Positions 26,624 through 35,486 of a stretch of 64,000 nt of DNA are shown here, in pieces. A program made the translations under genes and the position numbers. Origin of the DNA: Enterobacteriaceae bacterium (lineage in GTDB: Bacteria > Pseudomonadota > Gammaproteobacteria > Enterobacterales > Enterobacteriaceae). Each line of letters starts with the position of its first letter. Positions within the stretch are counted from its first letter, which is position 1. Location of the stretch: positions 248,001 through 312,000 of the forward strand of contig CABIZV010000002.1 of NCBI GenBank assembly GCA_902363335.1, written 5' to 3'. Under the pieces are notes generated by a model, which saw only the letters and a list, made by a program, of their open reading frames with translations, did not search any database and was not told the DNA's origin.

Positions 26624-27034
26624 GTGAATATCAGTGATGTTGCCAAAAAAACCGGCTTAACCAGTAAAGCCATTCGCTTTTATGAAGAGAAGGGGCTGGT
26701 GACGCCGCCGCTGCGCAGCGAGAACGGCTACCGCAGCTATACGCAAAAGCACCTTGATGAGTTTACGTTACTACGCCAGGCGCGACAGGTAGGATTTAAT
26801 CTGGAAGAGTGCGGCGAGCTGGTGAATCTGTTTAATAACCCCAAGCGTCACAGTGCAGATGTGAAGGCCTATACGCTACAGAAAGTGGCCGATATCGAGC
26901 GGCACATCAGCGATTTACAGGCGATGCGCGACCAGCTTCTCACGCTTGCGGCATCGTGCCCGGGCGATGACAGCGCCGACTGTCCGATTATTGATAATCT
27001 GTCCGGCTGCTGCCATCGTAAAGCCCAGGCCTGA
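26624..27034 (+). CDS. cueR: CueR, MerR-family copper-responsive activator
   Basis: 136 residues. The N-terminal winged helix (MNISDVAKKTGLTSKAIRFYEEKGLV) and long dimer helix are followed by the metal loop with Cys112 and Cys120 (CPGDDSADC), which bind Cu+ linearly. The C-terminal CC pair (GCCH) is also conserved. The start codon is GTG at 26624 with ribosome site AGGGGG; E. coli uses ATG here. Divergent from copA with the shared operator between them. Confidence 0.96.
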   Translation: MNISDVAKKTGLTSKAIRFYEEKGLVTPPLRSENGYRSYTQKHLDEFTLLRQARQVGFNLEECGELVNLFNNPKRHSADVKAYTLQKVADIERHISDLQAMRDQLLTLAASCPGDDSADCPIIDNLSGCCHRKAQA

Positions 27035-27037
27035 TTG

Positions 27038-27499
27038 TTAATGTGAAGGGACGAGTCTGATACGCAAGACTATCCCTTCTACCGCAATCACTTCTACTTT
27101 GCTGCCCGCCAGGAGATCGTCATCAGCCACGACCGGCCACGAACTGTCGCCGACGCGCATATGGCCGCGCCCGTTGACCAGCGTGTTATCGAGCGTAAAG
27201 CGTTGCCCGAGCAGTTGCTGACCGCGTTGATTGAGCCGGTTTTCTGCCGGGCGTTGACGACCGCTCTGTCGGCTTAGCCACTTCCACCATAGCCAGGCTG
27301 CCAGCAGCGTGAGCACCGCAAAAAGCGTACCCTGCCACTCCCAGCCAATCGGCAGTACCCAGGTCAGTAACCCGGTGACCGCCGCCGCCACGCCGCTCCA
27401 CAGCAAATAGCCGCTGCCGCCGAGCATTTCTGCTGCCAGCAGCAGGCCGCCAAGGCTTAACCAAAAGAGGTGAGGGTGCGCCAGAATAAGGGCAATCAT
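27038..27499 (-). CDS. ybbJ: YbbJ, NfeD-like membrane partner of QmcA
   Basis: 153 residues. Three to four N-terminal membrane helices are followed by an OB-fold C-terminal domain (LDNTLVNGRGHMRVGDSSWPVVADDDLLAGSKVEVIAVEG), the NfeD type found next to SPFH proteins. The E. coli protein complements htpX ftsH defects when paired with QmcA. Its ATG overlaps the qmcA stop (TAATG), so the two are translationally coupled. Confidence 0.93.
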   Translation of the reverse strand: MIALILAHPHLFWLSLGGLLLAAEMLGGSGYLLWSGVAAAVTGLLTWVLPIGWEWQGTLFAVLTLLAAWLWWKWLSRQSGRQRPAENRLNQRGQQLLGQRFTLDNTLVNGRGHMRVGDSSWPVVADDDLLAGSKVEVIAVEGIVLRIRLVPSH

Positions 27500-28413
27500 T
27501 ATGATTTCCGGTCGCTTGCGCTGTCTTTAACCAGTTCGGCAATCCCGGCAATCGAGCCCATCAGACTGCTGGCATCCAGCGGCATCATCACCACTTTGCT
27601 GTTATTGGCAGAACCAATTTGCTGCAGCGCGTCAGTGTATTTCTGCGCGACGAAGTAGTTGATCGCCTGGATGTCACCGGCAGCAATAGCTTCAGAAACC
27701 ATTTTGGTTGCCTGGGCTTCAGCTTCCGCCGAACGTTCACGCGCTTCTGCTTGCAGGAAGGCTGATTGACGCTCACCTTCGGCAGTCAGAATTTGCGCCT
27801 GTTTTTCACCTTCAGCCTTAACGATTTGCGCCTGACGAATCCCCTCGGCTTCCAGAATGTAAGCACGCTTGGTACGTTCCGCTTTCATCTGCGCGTTCAT
27901 TGCATCAATCAGCTCAGCCGGTGGGCGCACGTCGCGAATTTCAATACGGGTGATTTTGATGCCCCAGGGATTGGTGGCTTCATCAACAATATGCAGCAGG
28001 CGCGTATTGATGTTATCGCGCTGGGAGAGCATTTCGTCGAGCTCCATCGAACCGAGCACCGTACGAATGTTGGTCATCGTCAGGTTGATAATCGCCAGCT
28101 CAAGGTTGCTTACTTCATAGGCCGCTTTAGGTGCATCAATCACCTGAATAAAGCAGACGGCATCGATAGATACGTTGGCGTTGTCTTTAGAAATGACTTC
28201 CTGAGATGGGATGTCGAGGACCTGTTCCATCATATTGATTTTGCGACCAATGCGGTCCATAAACGGTACCACCAGGCTCAAACCCGGGTGCAGCGTTTTG
28301 GTGTAGCGCCCAAAACGTTCAACCGTCCATTGATAGCCTTGTGGCACGATTTTGACACCGGCGGCAACCACCACTAACGCCACAAAGATAAGAATAGGGA
28401 TAAATACCAGCAT
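27499..28413 (-). CDS. qmcA: QmcA, SPFH/band-7 membrane protein
   Basis: 304 residues. One N-terminal membrane helix (ILIFVALVVVAAGVKIV) is followed by the SPFH/prohibitin domain (about 20-190) and an Ala/Glu-rich coiled coil (AEGIRQAQIVKAEGEKQAQILTAEGE). Stomatin-like protein associated with FtsH-HflKC quality control. In operon with ybbJ; divergent from fetA. Confidence 0.95.
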   Translation of the reverse strand: MLVFIPILIFVALVVVAAGVKIVPQGYQWTVERFGRYTKTLHPGLSLVVPFMDRIGRKINMMEQVLDIPSQEVISKDNANVSIDAVCFIQVIDAPKAAYEVSNLELAIINLTMTNIRTVLGSMELDEMLSQRDNINTRLLHIVDEATNPWGIKITRIEIRDVRPPAELIDAMNAQMKAERTKRAYILEAEGIRQAQIVKAEGEKQAQILTAEGERQSAFLQAEARERSAEAEAQATKMVSEAIAAGDIQAINYFVAQKYTDALQQIGSANNSKVVMMPLDASSLMGSIAGIAELVKDSASDRKS

Positions 28414-28540
28414 AAAACCTCCTGTTTAACTGTCCGTAACGTCAACAAGTATATCGGCAATGGCGGTGAAATTCGCCCCCCGAAATTAATTGGCGTTACA
28501 CTAAGGGAACTAAAAGTACGAATCAGGACAATGGAAGGCC

Positions 28541-29212
28541 ATGCAGGATAATAACCCTATTTTACAGCTCCAGAATGTGAGCTTTGATATTGGTGGGAAT
28601 ACCATTCTTAAAGAGGTCAACCTTAGACTTGCGCCCGGCGAGTTTAAGCTGATTACCGGGCCGTCGGGCTGTGGTAAAAGCACGTTGCTAAAGATAGTGG
28701 CCTCGCTGCTTTCCCCCAGCGCCGGGGAGATCCTCTTTGAAGGCAAAGATATTAATACGCTCTCGCCGGAAACGTATCGTCAGCAGGTGTCGTATTGCGC
28801 GCAAACGCCCGCGCTATTTGGCGATACGGTTTATGACAACCTTATTTTCCCGTGGCAAATTCGCCAGCAGAATCCGGAACCAGACCGCTTTCTCGCACAG
28901 CTTACGCGATTTGGCTTAGCCGAAGAGACGCTCTCTAAATCGATTAACGAACTCTCAGGGGGAGAAAAGCAGCGGGTGTCGCTAATTCGTAATCTGCAAT
29001 TTCTACCTAAAGTGCTGCTGCTGGATGAAATTACCAGCGCGCTCGACGAGCAGAATAAAAAGAACGTCAACGACATTATTCATCGCTACGTGCGCGATAA
29101 GCTGGTGGCGGTGCTGTGGGTGACGCACGATAAAGATGAAATAAGTCATGCGGATGAGGTGATAACGCTGCCATCCCACCATGCAACCGTGCAGGAGGCT
29201 CATCATGAATGA
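28541..29212 (+). CDS. fetA: FetA (YbbL), ABC ATPase of a putative iron exporter
   Basis: 223 residues. Walker A GPSGCGKST (about 40-48), signature LSGGEKQR, Walker B VLLLDEITSALDE and the H-loop WVTHD are all present. With FetB it forms an exporter reported to lower iron overload and help resist oxidative stress in E. coli. It overlaps fetB by 8 bp. Confidence 0.94.
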   Translation: MQDNNPILQLQNVSFDIGGNTILKEVNLRLAPGEFKLITGPSGCGKSTLLKIVASLLSPSAGEILFEGKDINTLSPETYRQQVSYCAQTPALFGDTVYDNLIFPWQIRQQNPEPDRFLAQLTRFGLAEETLSKSINELSGGEKQRVSLIRNLQFLPKVLLLDEITSALDEQNKKNVNDIIHRYVRDKLVAVLWVTHDKDEISHADEVITLPSHHATVQEAHHE

Positions 29213-29987
29213 TCATATTATTACTAACGAATCGTTAGCCCTGTCGATGGTGCTGGTGCTCATCGCCGTGCTGGTCAGCTACCGGGAAAAGCTGGCGCTG
29301 GAAAAAGATATTATCTGGAGTATCTGCCGGGCGGTCGTGCAACTGGTGATTGTCGGCTACGTGCTGAAGTATATCTTTAACGTTAATCACGCGGTGCTGA
29401 CGCTGTGTATGGTGCTGTTTATCTGCTTTAATGCCGCCTACAACGCGCAAAAGCGCAGCAAATATATCAGCAACGCGTTTGTTTCCTCATTTATCGCCAT
29501 TACCACCGGAGCGGGGCTGACGCTGGCTGTGCTGGTGTTTTCCGGCTCGATTGCCTTTGTGCCAATGCAGGTTATCCCTATTTCCGGGATGATCGCCGGT
29601 AACGCGATGATTGCCGTGGGGCTGTGCTACAACAATCTGGGACAGCGCTTTAGCGCTGAACAGCAGCAGATTCAGGAGAAGTTAAGCCTGGGAGCAACGC
29701 CGAAAATGGCCTCAGCGCGGCTTATTCGCGAAAGTATTCGCGCTTCGCTTATCCCAACCGTGGATTCAGCGAAAACCGTGGGGCTGGTGAGCTTGCCGGG
29801 AATGATGTCGGGGCTGATTTTTGCCGGGATTGATCCCGTGAAAGCGATTAAGTATCAGATAATGGTGACGTTTATGCTGCTGTCTACCGCCAGCCTGTCA
29901 ACGATTATTGCCTGTTACCTGACCTATCGGAAATTTTACAACGCTCGCCATCAATTAGTCGTGACGCAGTTGAAGAAGAGTGCATGA
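29205..29987 (+). CDS. fetB: FetB (YbbM), membrane permease of the putative iron exporter
   Basis: 260 residues with about six to seven hydrophobic segments, UPF0014 family (PMQVIPISGMIAGNAM, TVGLVSLPGMMSGLIFAG). The start at 29205 has ribosome site AGGAGG and overlaps the end of fetA, as expected of a coupled ABC pair. An upstream in-frame ATG at 29181 would lie deep inside fetA and is not used. Confidence 0.94.
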   Translation: MNDHIITNESLALSMVLVLIAVLVSYREKLALEKDIIWSICRAVVQLVIVGYVLKYIFNVNHAVLTLCMVLFICFNAAYNAQKRSKYISNAFVSSFIAITTGAGLTLAVLVFSGSIAFVPMQVIPISGMIAGNAMIAVGLCYNNLGQRFSAEQQQIQEKLSLGATPKMASARLIRESIRASLIPTVDSAKTVGLVSLPGMMSGLIFAGIDPVKAIKYQIMVTFMLLSTASLSTIIACYLTYRKFYNARHQLVVTQLKKSA

Positions 29988-29992
29988 GGGAT

Positions 29993-30066
29993 TCCCGGTG
30001 GCGCTGCGCTTGGCCGGGCTACATTCGTGTAGATCTGTAGCCCGGCCAAGCGCAGCGCCGCCGGGA
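29993..30066. repeat. BIME (GTAGCCCGG type) between fetB and cnoX
   Basis: An almost perfect long inverted repeat: CCCGGTGGCGCTGCGCTTGGCCGGGCTAC and GTAGCCCGGCCAAGCGCAGCGCCGCCGGG with a 15-bp loop. It lies between convergent genes and could act as a bidirectional transcription or mRNA-stability barrier. Confidence 0.87.
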
Positions 30067-30074
30067 TTACACCG

Positions 30075-30929
30075 TTAGTACAACAGCGAATAAAGCAGAC
30101 GACGATACTTCGATGCCAGCGCATCGCCCGTACCGAGCGCCGCCAGAATTTCCTGCAACATTTTGCGTGCCTGACCGTCGGCTGCGCCTAAATCTTTACG
30201 CAAATGGCTGAAAAGCAGCTCCAGCGCTTCTTCATTTCGCCCCACCTGATGTAGCTGCAGCGCCAGTTTAGACGCCAGTTCTGCGTCATCTGGATTCTGC
30301 TCTACCTGCTGCTGAAGCTGTTGAATTTCTGGCGTATCTGCCGCCTGCTTAAGCAGCTCAATCTGCGCCAGCAAGCCTTGATAACGGGTATCCTGATCCT
30401 GTAGCGGAATGGTTTTCAGCACCGCTTCGGCATCTTCAGAACGGTTCAGCGCAATCTGCGTTTCTGCCAGCAACAGGCCAATCTGGCTATCCTGACCTGA
30501 AAGCTGCCACGCATCTTTGAGCAGCGGCAGCGCTTCAGCGTGATTGCCTTCCTGAATCAGCGCCAGCGCCTGCTGCGCTTTCAACTCTTCTTCACGCGGC
30601 AGCACTTTTTCCAGCAGCGCACGAATCGCTTCTTCCAGCTGTGGTCCCTGGAAGCCGTCAACCGGCTGCCCGTTCTGGAACAGGTAAACGGTAGGGATTG
30701 CGCGCAGACCAAACTGGGAAGCGACCAATTGCTGGGCGTCACAGTCAACTTTCGCCAGAATAAACTGACCGTTGTACTGCGCGGCCAGGCTTTCCAGCAC
30801 CGGCGTGAGCTCCAGACAATGCTGGCTACGCTCAGACCAGAAATAGAACAGCACCGGAATGGATGCCGACTGTTCCAGAGTCTGGTGCAGGTTAGCTTCT
30901 GTAATGTTTACGATATTCTGTACGGACAT
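30075..30929 (-). CDS. cnoX: CnoX (YbbN), chaperedoxin
   Basis: 284 residues, as in E. coli. The N-terminal thioredoxin fold has a non-canonical SQHC site (residues 35-38) in place of CGPC, followed by TPR-like helices (about 115-284). It holds proteins during hypochlorous-acid stress, protects sensitive cysteines and hands clients to GroEL. Followed on the same chromosome arm by ybbO but on the same strand with its own promoter region upstream. Confidence 0.94.
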   Translation of the reverse strand: MSVQNIVNITEANLHQTLEQSASIPVLFYFWSERSQHCLELTPVLESLAAQYNGQFILAKVDCDAQQLVASQFGLRAIPTVYLFQNGQPVDGFQGPQLEEAIRALLEKVLPREEELKAQQALALIQEGNHAEALPLLKDAWQLSGQDSQIGLLLAETQIALNRSEDAEAVLKTIPLQDQDTRYQGLLAQIELLKQAADTPEIQQLQQQVEQNPDDAELASKLALQLHQVGRNEEALELLFSHLRKDLGAADGQARKMLQEILAALGTGDALASKYRRLLYSLLY

Positions 30930-30987
30930 AAGTCATTCTCTATAGTCAGTTTGTATTCGAGATGAGGGCAAAAGTGTGCACTTCAAC

Positions 30988-31755
30988 CTAGCCTTGCAGA
31001 ATTTTGTCCATCAATCGCCCGGGCAACAGACGTTTGAGCCAGCCAACGGCGTGGGTCACTAACGTCACCGGATAGCGCAGCTTAGGCTTATCGCTGATAA
31101 ATGCGTGGCGCACTTTGGCGACTACCGCGTCCGGGCCAAGGGTAAAGCGTGCGGCAATACCGGGGTTCTCAACCGTTTTATCACTGGTTTGATTCACATT
31201 TTCGGTAAAGCGGGTGCGGATAGGGCCGGGTTCGATCAGGCTGACCTTCACTCCGGAGTGTCGCAACTCCATACGCAGGGCATCAGACCATGCTTCCAGC
31301 GCGTATTTACTGGCGGCGTAAGCGCCGCGGCCTGGGGTTGAAATCAAGCCCATCACTGATGACGTCATGACGATACGCCCTTCGCCGTGCGGCACCATGG
31401 CAGGCAACAGGCGCATGGTCAGCTGGTGGACGCCAAAAAAGTTGGCGGAAAATTGCTGCACCATCTGCGCGCGGCTAATGCTCTCCAGCGGGCCATAAAC
31501 GCCGTAGCCCGCGTTATTAAACAGTCCAAAGAGGCGATTGTGGGTGAGGGCAATCACCTGATCCGCGGCGTTATCCACGCTCTCCGGGCTGTCCAGATCA
31601 AGCAATATGCCGGTCAGCCCCATGCCGTCCATGCGTCTAACGTCATCGGGTTTGCGGCAGGCAGCCAGTACGTGAAACCCCTGACGCTTTAACTCAAGCG
31701 CACTTTCAAGGCCAATCCCGCTGGAACATCCTGTAATTAAGACCGATTTTTGCAT
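30988..31755 (-). CDS. ybbO: YbbO, short-chain dehydrogenase/reductase
   Basis: About 255 residues. Classical SDR with the cofactor motif TGCSSGIG, the NNAGYG motif, catalytic Ser in MTSSVMG and YAASK (Tyr-x-x-x-Lys). The arginine-rich CRKPDD after beta 2 suits NADP. E. coli YbbO reduces aldehydes. I prefer the ATG at 31755 (ribosome site AGG); a GTG at 31773 would add six residues and start 4 bp after the tesA stop. It is co-directional with tesA, probably one transcript. Confidence 0.9.
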   Translation of the reverse strand: MQKSVLITGCSSGIGLESALELKRQGFHVLAACRKPDDVRRMDGMGLTGILLDLDSPESVDNAADQVIALTHNRLFGLFNNAGYGVYGPLESISRAQMVQQFSANFFGVHQLTMRLLPAMVPHGEGRIVMTSSVMGLISTPGRGAYAASKYALEAWSDALRMELRHSGVKVSLIEPGPIRTRFTENVNQTSDKTVENPGIAARFTLGPDAVVAKVRHAFISDKPKLRYPVTLVTHAVGWLKRLLPGRLMDKILQG

Positions 31756-31777
31756 AACTTTACCTGAAGACACCGCT

Positions 31778-32410
31778 TTACTTTCCGGCGTCGTGATTAA
31801 CTAATGGAGCCAGACGTGTCGCCATCCAGTCGGCAATAAACGGCTGGGCGTCACGGTTGGGATGAATGCCATCATCCTGCATCCACTGCGGTTTGAGGTA
31901 GACCTCTTCCATAAAGAAGGGCAGCAGTGGAATAGTGAATTCGCTGGCGAGTTTTGGGTACACGGCGCTAAAGGCCTCATTATAGCGGCGTCCATAGTTT
32001 GCGGGCAGACGAATTTGCATTAAAAACGGTTGAACGTCAGCGGCTTTAAGCTGCTGCAAGATAGTCCGCAGGGTGCTTTCGACCTGCTGTGGCGGAAAAC
32101 CGCGCAGTCCGTCGTTACCGCCAAGCTCAACCAGTACCCAGCGCGGCTGGTGTTGCTTGAGAAGTCCCGGCAGACGAGCCAGCCCTTGCTGGGCGGTGTC
32201 GCCACTGATGCTGGCATTGACGACGGTGATTTTGGGTTGCCATTTATCGTTCAATAAGACGGGCCATGCGGTGTTGCCCGCCATGCGATAGCCGGCGCTC
32301 AGGCTATCGCCGAGCACTAATAGCGTGTCCGCCGCCGCGGCGCGAAAGCTTAACAAAATTACAAACAGGACAGGCAAATGCCAGCGGAAAACGTACTTGA
32401 AGTTCATCAT
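31778..32410 (-). CDS. tesA: TesA, periplasmic acyl-CoA thioesterase I / lysophospholipase L1
   Basis: 210 residues (E. coli 208). A signal peptide (MMNFKYVFRWHLPVLFVILLSFRAAA) is followed by the SGNH hydrolase blocks: GDSLSAGY (nucleophile Ser), the ISGDTAQQG glycine, GGNDGLRG (Asn) and DGIHPN (Asp, His). The frame is open 26 codons upstream, but the MM start fits the signal peptide. Its first 33 bp overlap the 5' end of divergent ybbA. Confidence 0.95.
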   Translation of the reverse strand: MMNFKYVFRWHLPVLFVILLSFRAAAADTLLVLGDSLSAGYRMAGNTAWPVLLNDKWQPKITVVNASISGDTAQQGLARLPGLLKQHQPRWVLVELGGNDGLRGFPPQQVESTLRTILQQLKAADVQPFLMQIRLPANYGRRYNEAFSAVYPKLASEFTIPLLPFFMEEVYLKPQWMQDDGIHPNRDAQPFIADWMATRLAPLVNHDAGK

Positions 32411-33064
32411 CTTAAGAAATCCGTCGGTCAGGGGGAGCATGAGCTTTCCATCCTTACCGGAGTTAACCTGATTGTCAAACCGGCGCAAACCCTTGCTTTA
32501 ATTGGCGAGTCGGGTTCTGGTAAGTCGACGCTGCTGGCGATTCTCGCCGGGCTGGATGATGGCAGCAGCGGCGAGGTGAAACTGCTGGGACAATCGCTGG
32601 GGAAAATGGATGAAGAGGCGCGCGCTCGTTTACGGGCGAGGCATATTGGCTTTGTCTTTCAGTCCTTTATGTTGATTCCGACGCTCAATGCCCAGGAGAA
32701 CGTTGAACTGCCCGCCTTGCTCAGAGGCGAAAGTGACGCTCAGAGCCGCCTGGGGGCGAAAGCGTTGCTTGAACAGCTGGGGTTGGGCAAGCGTCTACAT
32801 CATCTTCCGGCACAGCTTTCCGGTGGTGAACAGCAGCGTGTAGCGCTGGCGCGCGCCTTTAACGGTCGCCCGGACCTGCTGTTTGCCGATGAGCCGACCG
32901 GCAACCTTGATCGCCAGACTGGCGACAAAATCGCTGACCTGCTGTTCTCGATGAATCGCGAGCACGGCACCACGCTTATCCTCGTCACCCATGACCCTCA
33001 ACTGGCCGCACGCTGTGACCGCCGTTTACGGCTGGTGGATGGACAGCTCCAGGAGGAAGCATGA
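32378..33064 (+). CDS. ybbA: YbbA, ABC transporter ATPase
   Basis: 228 residues. Walker A GESGSGKST, signature LSGGEQQR, Walker B LLFADEPTGNLD. LolD/MacB-type ATPase that works with the FtsX-like permease YbbP; in E. coli the complex is implicated in lipid or hydrophobic-molecule handling linked to TesA. Its coding start overlaps tesA antisense. It overlaps ybbP by four bases (ATGA). Confidence 0.95.
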   Translation: MPAENVLEVHHLKKSVGQGEHELSILTGVNLIVKPAQTLALIGESGSGKSTLLAILAGLDDGSSGEVKLLGQSLGKMDEEARARLRARHIGFVFQSFMLIPTLNAQENVELPALLRGESDAQSRLGAKALLEQLGLGKRLHHLPAQLSGGEQQRVALARAFNGRPDLLFADEPTGNLDRQTGDKIADLLFSMNREHGTTLILVTHDPQLAARCDRRLRLVDGQLQEEA

Positions 33065-35475
33065 TTTTACGCTGGTTCTGGCGCGAATGGCGTTCGCCAT
33101 CGCTGCTGATTGTCTGGCTGGCGTTAAGCCTTGCGGTGGCCTGCGTGCTGGCGCTCGGCAGCATCAGCGATCGTATGAATAAAGGGCTGAGTCAACAAAG
33201 CCGTGAATATATGGCGGGCGACCGGGCGCTACGCAGTTCGCGCGAAGTGCCACATGAATGGCTGGAGAAAGCGCGTTCGGTGGGACTGACGGTTGGCGAG
33301 CAGATTAACTTCTCGACCATGACATGGGCGGGTGATACCCCACAACTGGCGGATGTTAAAGCGGTAGACGACAGCTACCCGCTGTACGGTGAGCTGGAAA
33401 CGTTACCGGCCAACGTTAAGCCGCAGGCGGGTACGGTGCTGATGGCGTCGCGTCTGATGGCGCTGCTGAATTTGAAAACTGGCGATAACATTGACGTGGG
33501 TGACGCCACGTTACGGATTGCCGGAGAGGTGACACAGGAGCCGGATAGCGGCTTTAATCCATTCCAGATGGCGCCACGCCTGATGATGAACCTGGCGGAT
33601 GTGGCGAAAACCGGGGCGGTGCAACCCGGCAGCCGGGTGAGCTGGAGCTATAAGTTCGCGGGAACGCCGACGCAGCTGGCGAGCTATGAAAGCTGGCTGT
33701 TGCCAAAACTGAAGCCCGAACACCGCTGGCTGAGTCCGGATAAAGACGATGGTGCCTTGGGTAAATCGCTACAACGTTCCCAGCAGTTTTTACTGTTGTC
33801 GGCCTTGTTAACCCTGCTTTTAGCCGTGGCGGCGGTGGCGGTGGCAATGGGGCACTACTGCCGAAGCCGTTACGATATGGTCGCCATCCTCAAAACGCTG
33901 GGGGCCGGACGGGCGCAACTGCGTAAGCTGATTATCGGTCAGTGGGTGCTACTGCTGGCGCTGTCCGCGCTGGCAGGCGGGGCGATGGGGCTAGCTTTTG
34001 AGTCCATCCTGCTGATGTTGTTAAAGCCCGTCTTACCGGCGGCATTACCTGCTGCCAGCGCCTGGCCGTGGCTATGGGCGGTGGGATCGATGACGGTGAT
34101 CTCAATGCTGGTGGGGCTGCGCCCGTATCGCTTGCTGCTGGCAACGCAGCCTCTACGCGTGCTGCGCCGGGACAGCGTGGCGAACGTCTGGCCGCTAAAA
34201 GTTTATCTGCCGTTGGTGTGCGCCGTGACGGTCGCGCTGCTGGCGTGGCTGATGGGCGCAAATCCCCTGTTGTGGTCGGTACTGGCTGGCGCGGTGGTTC
34301 TGGCGGCACTGTGTGGCCTGGTTGGCTGGCTATTGTTGAAAGTGCTAAAACGCCTGACGCTGCGCGCGCTGCCTTTGCGTCTGGCGGTCAACCGTTTGTT
34401 GCGTCAGCCCTGGTCAACGTTAAGCCAGCTCGCGGCATTCTCGCTCTCGTTTATGCTTCTGGCCCTGTTGCTGGTATTGCGGGGCGATCTGCTGGATCGC
34501 TGGCAACAGCAGCTTCCGCCGGAAAGCCCGAACTATTTCCTGATTAACATTGCCCCTGAGCAGGTCGGCGAGGTGAAGGCGTTTCTTGCCGATCATCAGG
34601 TGATCCCGGCGGCGTTCTATCCGATCGTCCGCGCCCGTCTGACGCAGATAAATAACCACAGCACTGAAGGCAATAAAGATGAATCGCTCAACCGGGAGCT
34701 AAACTTAACCTGGCAAAACCAGCGACCGCAGCATAACCCGCTGGTGGCGGGCGTCTGGCCGCCGAAAAAGGGCGAAGTATCTATAGAGGAAGGGCTGGCG
34801 CAGCGCCTCAAGATTGGTCTCGGCGATAGCGTAACCTTTACTGGCGATACCCAGGACTTTAGCGCCACCGTAAGCAGTATCCGTAAAGTGGATTGGGAGA
34901 GTCTGCGGCCTAACTTCTTCTTTATTTTCCCGGACGGCGCGCTGGATGGTCAGCCACAAAGCTGGCTGACCAGCTTCCGCTGGGATCGTGGTACTACGCT
35001 TTTGACCCAGCTTAATCGCGAGTTTCCGACGGTAAGCCTGCTCGATATTGGCGCGATTTTGAAACAGGTGGGGCAAGTGCTGTCGCAGGTGAGTCGGGCA
35101 CTGGAGGTGATGGTGGTGCTGGTGACCGCCTGTGGCGTATTGCTGCTGCTCGCGCAGGTACAGGTTGGGATGCGTCAGCGCCATCAGGAGCTGGTGGTTT
35201 ACCGTACGCTCGGTGCCAGCAAGCCGCTGCTGCGCACGACGTTACTGGCGGAGTTTGCCCTGCTGGGGGCGATTTCTGGCCTGGTGGCGGCTATCGGTGC
35301 TGAAACCGCATTGGCGATGCTCCAGAGCAAAGTGTTTGATTTCCCATGGTCGCCGGACTGGCGCTTATGGGTGGCATTGCCGCTGTGCGGGGCGGTGTTG
35401 CTGTCGCTTTGCGGCGTGGGCCTGGGGCTGCGACTCCTGAAAGGCCGCGCCTTGTTCCGCCAGTTCGCCAGCTAG
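33061..35475 (+). CDS. ybbP: YbbP, FtsX-like ABC permease
   Basis: 804 residues. Ten predicted membrane helices: one N-terminal, three around 235-350, central hydrophobic helices about 370-480, and three at the C-terminus (after 660). Two periplasmic MacB-type domains lie between. Type VII ABC systems of this kind extract substrates from the inner membrane by mechanotransmission. Coupled to ybbA by an ATGA overlap. In E. coli rhsD follows; here a REP array and a porin follow instead. Confidence 0.94.
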   Translation: MILRWFWREWRSPSLLIVWLALSLAVACVLALGSISDRMNKGLSQQSREYMAGDRALRSSREVPHEWLEKARSVGLTVGEQINFSTMTWAGDTPQLADVKAVDDSYPLYGELETLPANVKPQAGTVLMASRLMALLNLKTGDNIDVGDATLRIAGEVTQEPDSGFNPFQMAPRLMMNLADVAKTGAVQPGSRVSWSYKFAGTPTQLASYESWLLPKLKPEHRWLSPDKDDGALGKSLQRSQQFLLLSALLTLLLAVAAVAVAMGHYCRSRYDMVAILKTLGAGRAQLRKLIIGQWVLLLALSALAGGAMGLAFESILLMLLKPVLPAALPAASAWPWLWAVGSMTVISMLVGLRPYRLLLATQPLRVLRRDSVANVWPLKVYLPLVCAVTVALLAWLMGANPLLWSVLAGAVVLAALCGLVGWLLLKVLKRLTLRALPLRLAVNRLLRQPWSTLSQLAAFSLSFMLLALLLVLRGDLLDRWQQQLPPESPNYFLINIAPEQVGEVKAFLADHQVIPAAFYPIVRARLTQINNHSTEGNKDESLNRELNLTWQNQRPQHNPLVAGVWPPKKGEVSIEEGLAQRLKIGLGDSVTFTGDTQDFSATVSSIRKVDWESLRPNFFFIFPDGALDGQPQSWLTSFRWDRGTTLLTQLNREFPTVSLLDIGAILKQVGQVLSQVSRALEVMVVLVTACGVLLLLAQVQVGMRQRHQELVVYRTLGASKPLLRTTLLAEFALLGAISGLVAAIGAETALAMLQSKVFDFPWSPDWRLWVALPLCGAVLLSLCGVGLGLRLLKGRALFRQFAS

Positions 35476-35486
35476 TCCGTCTACAT

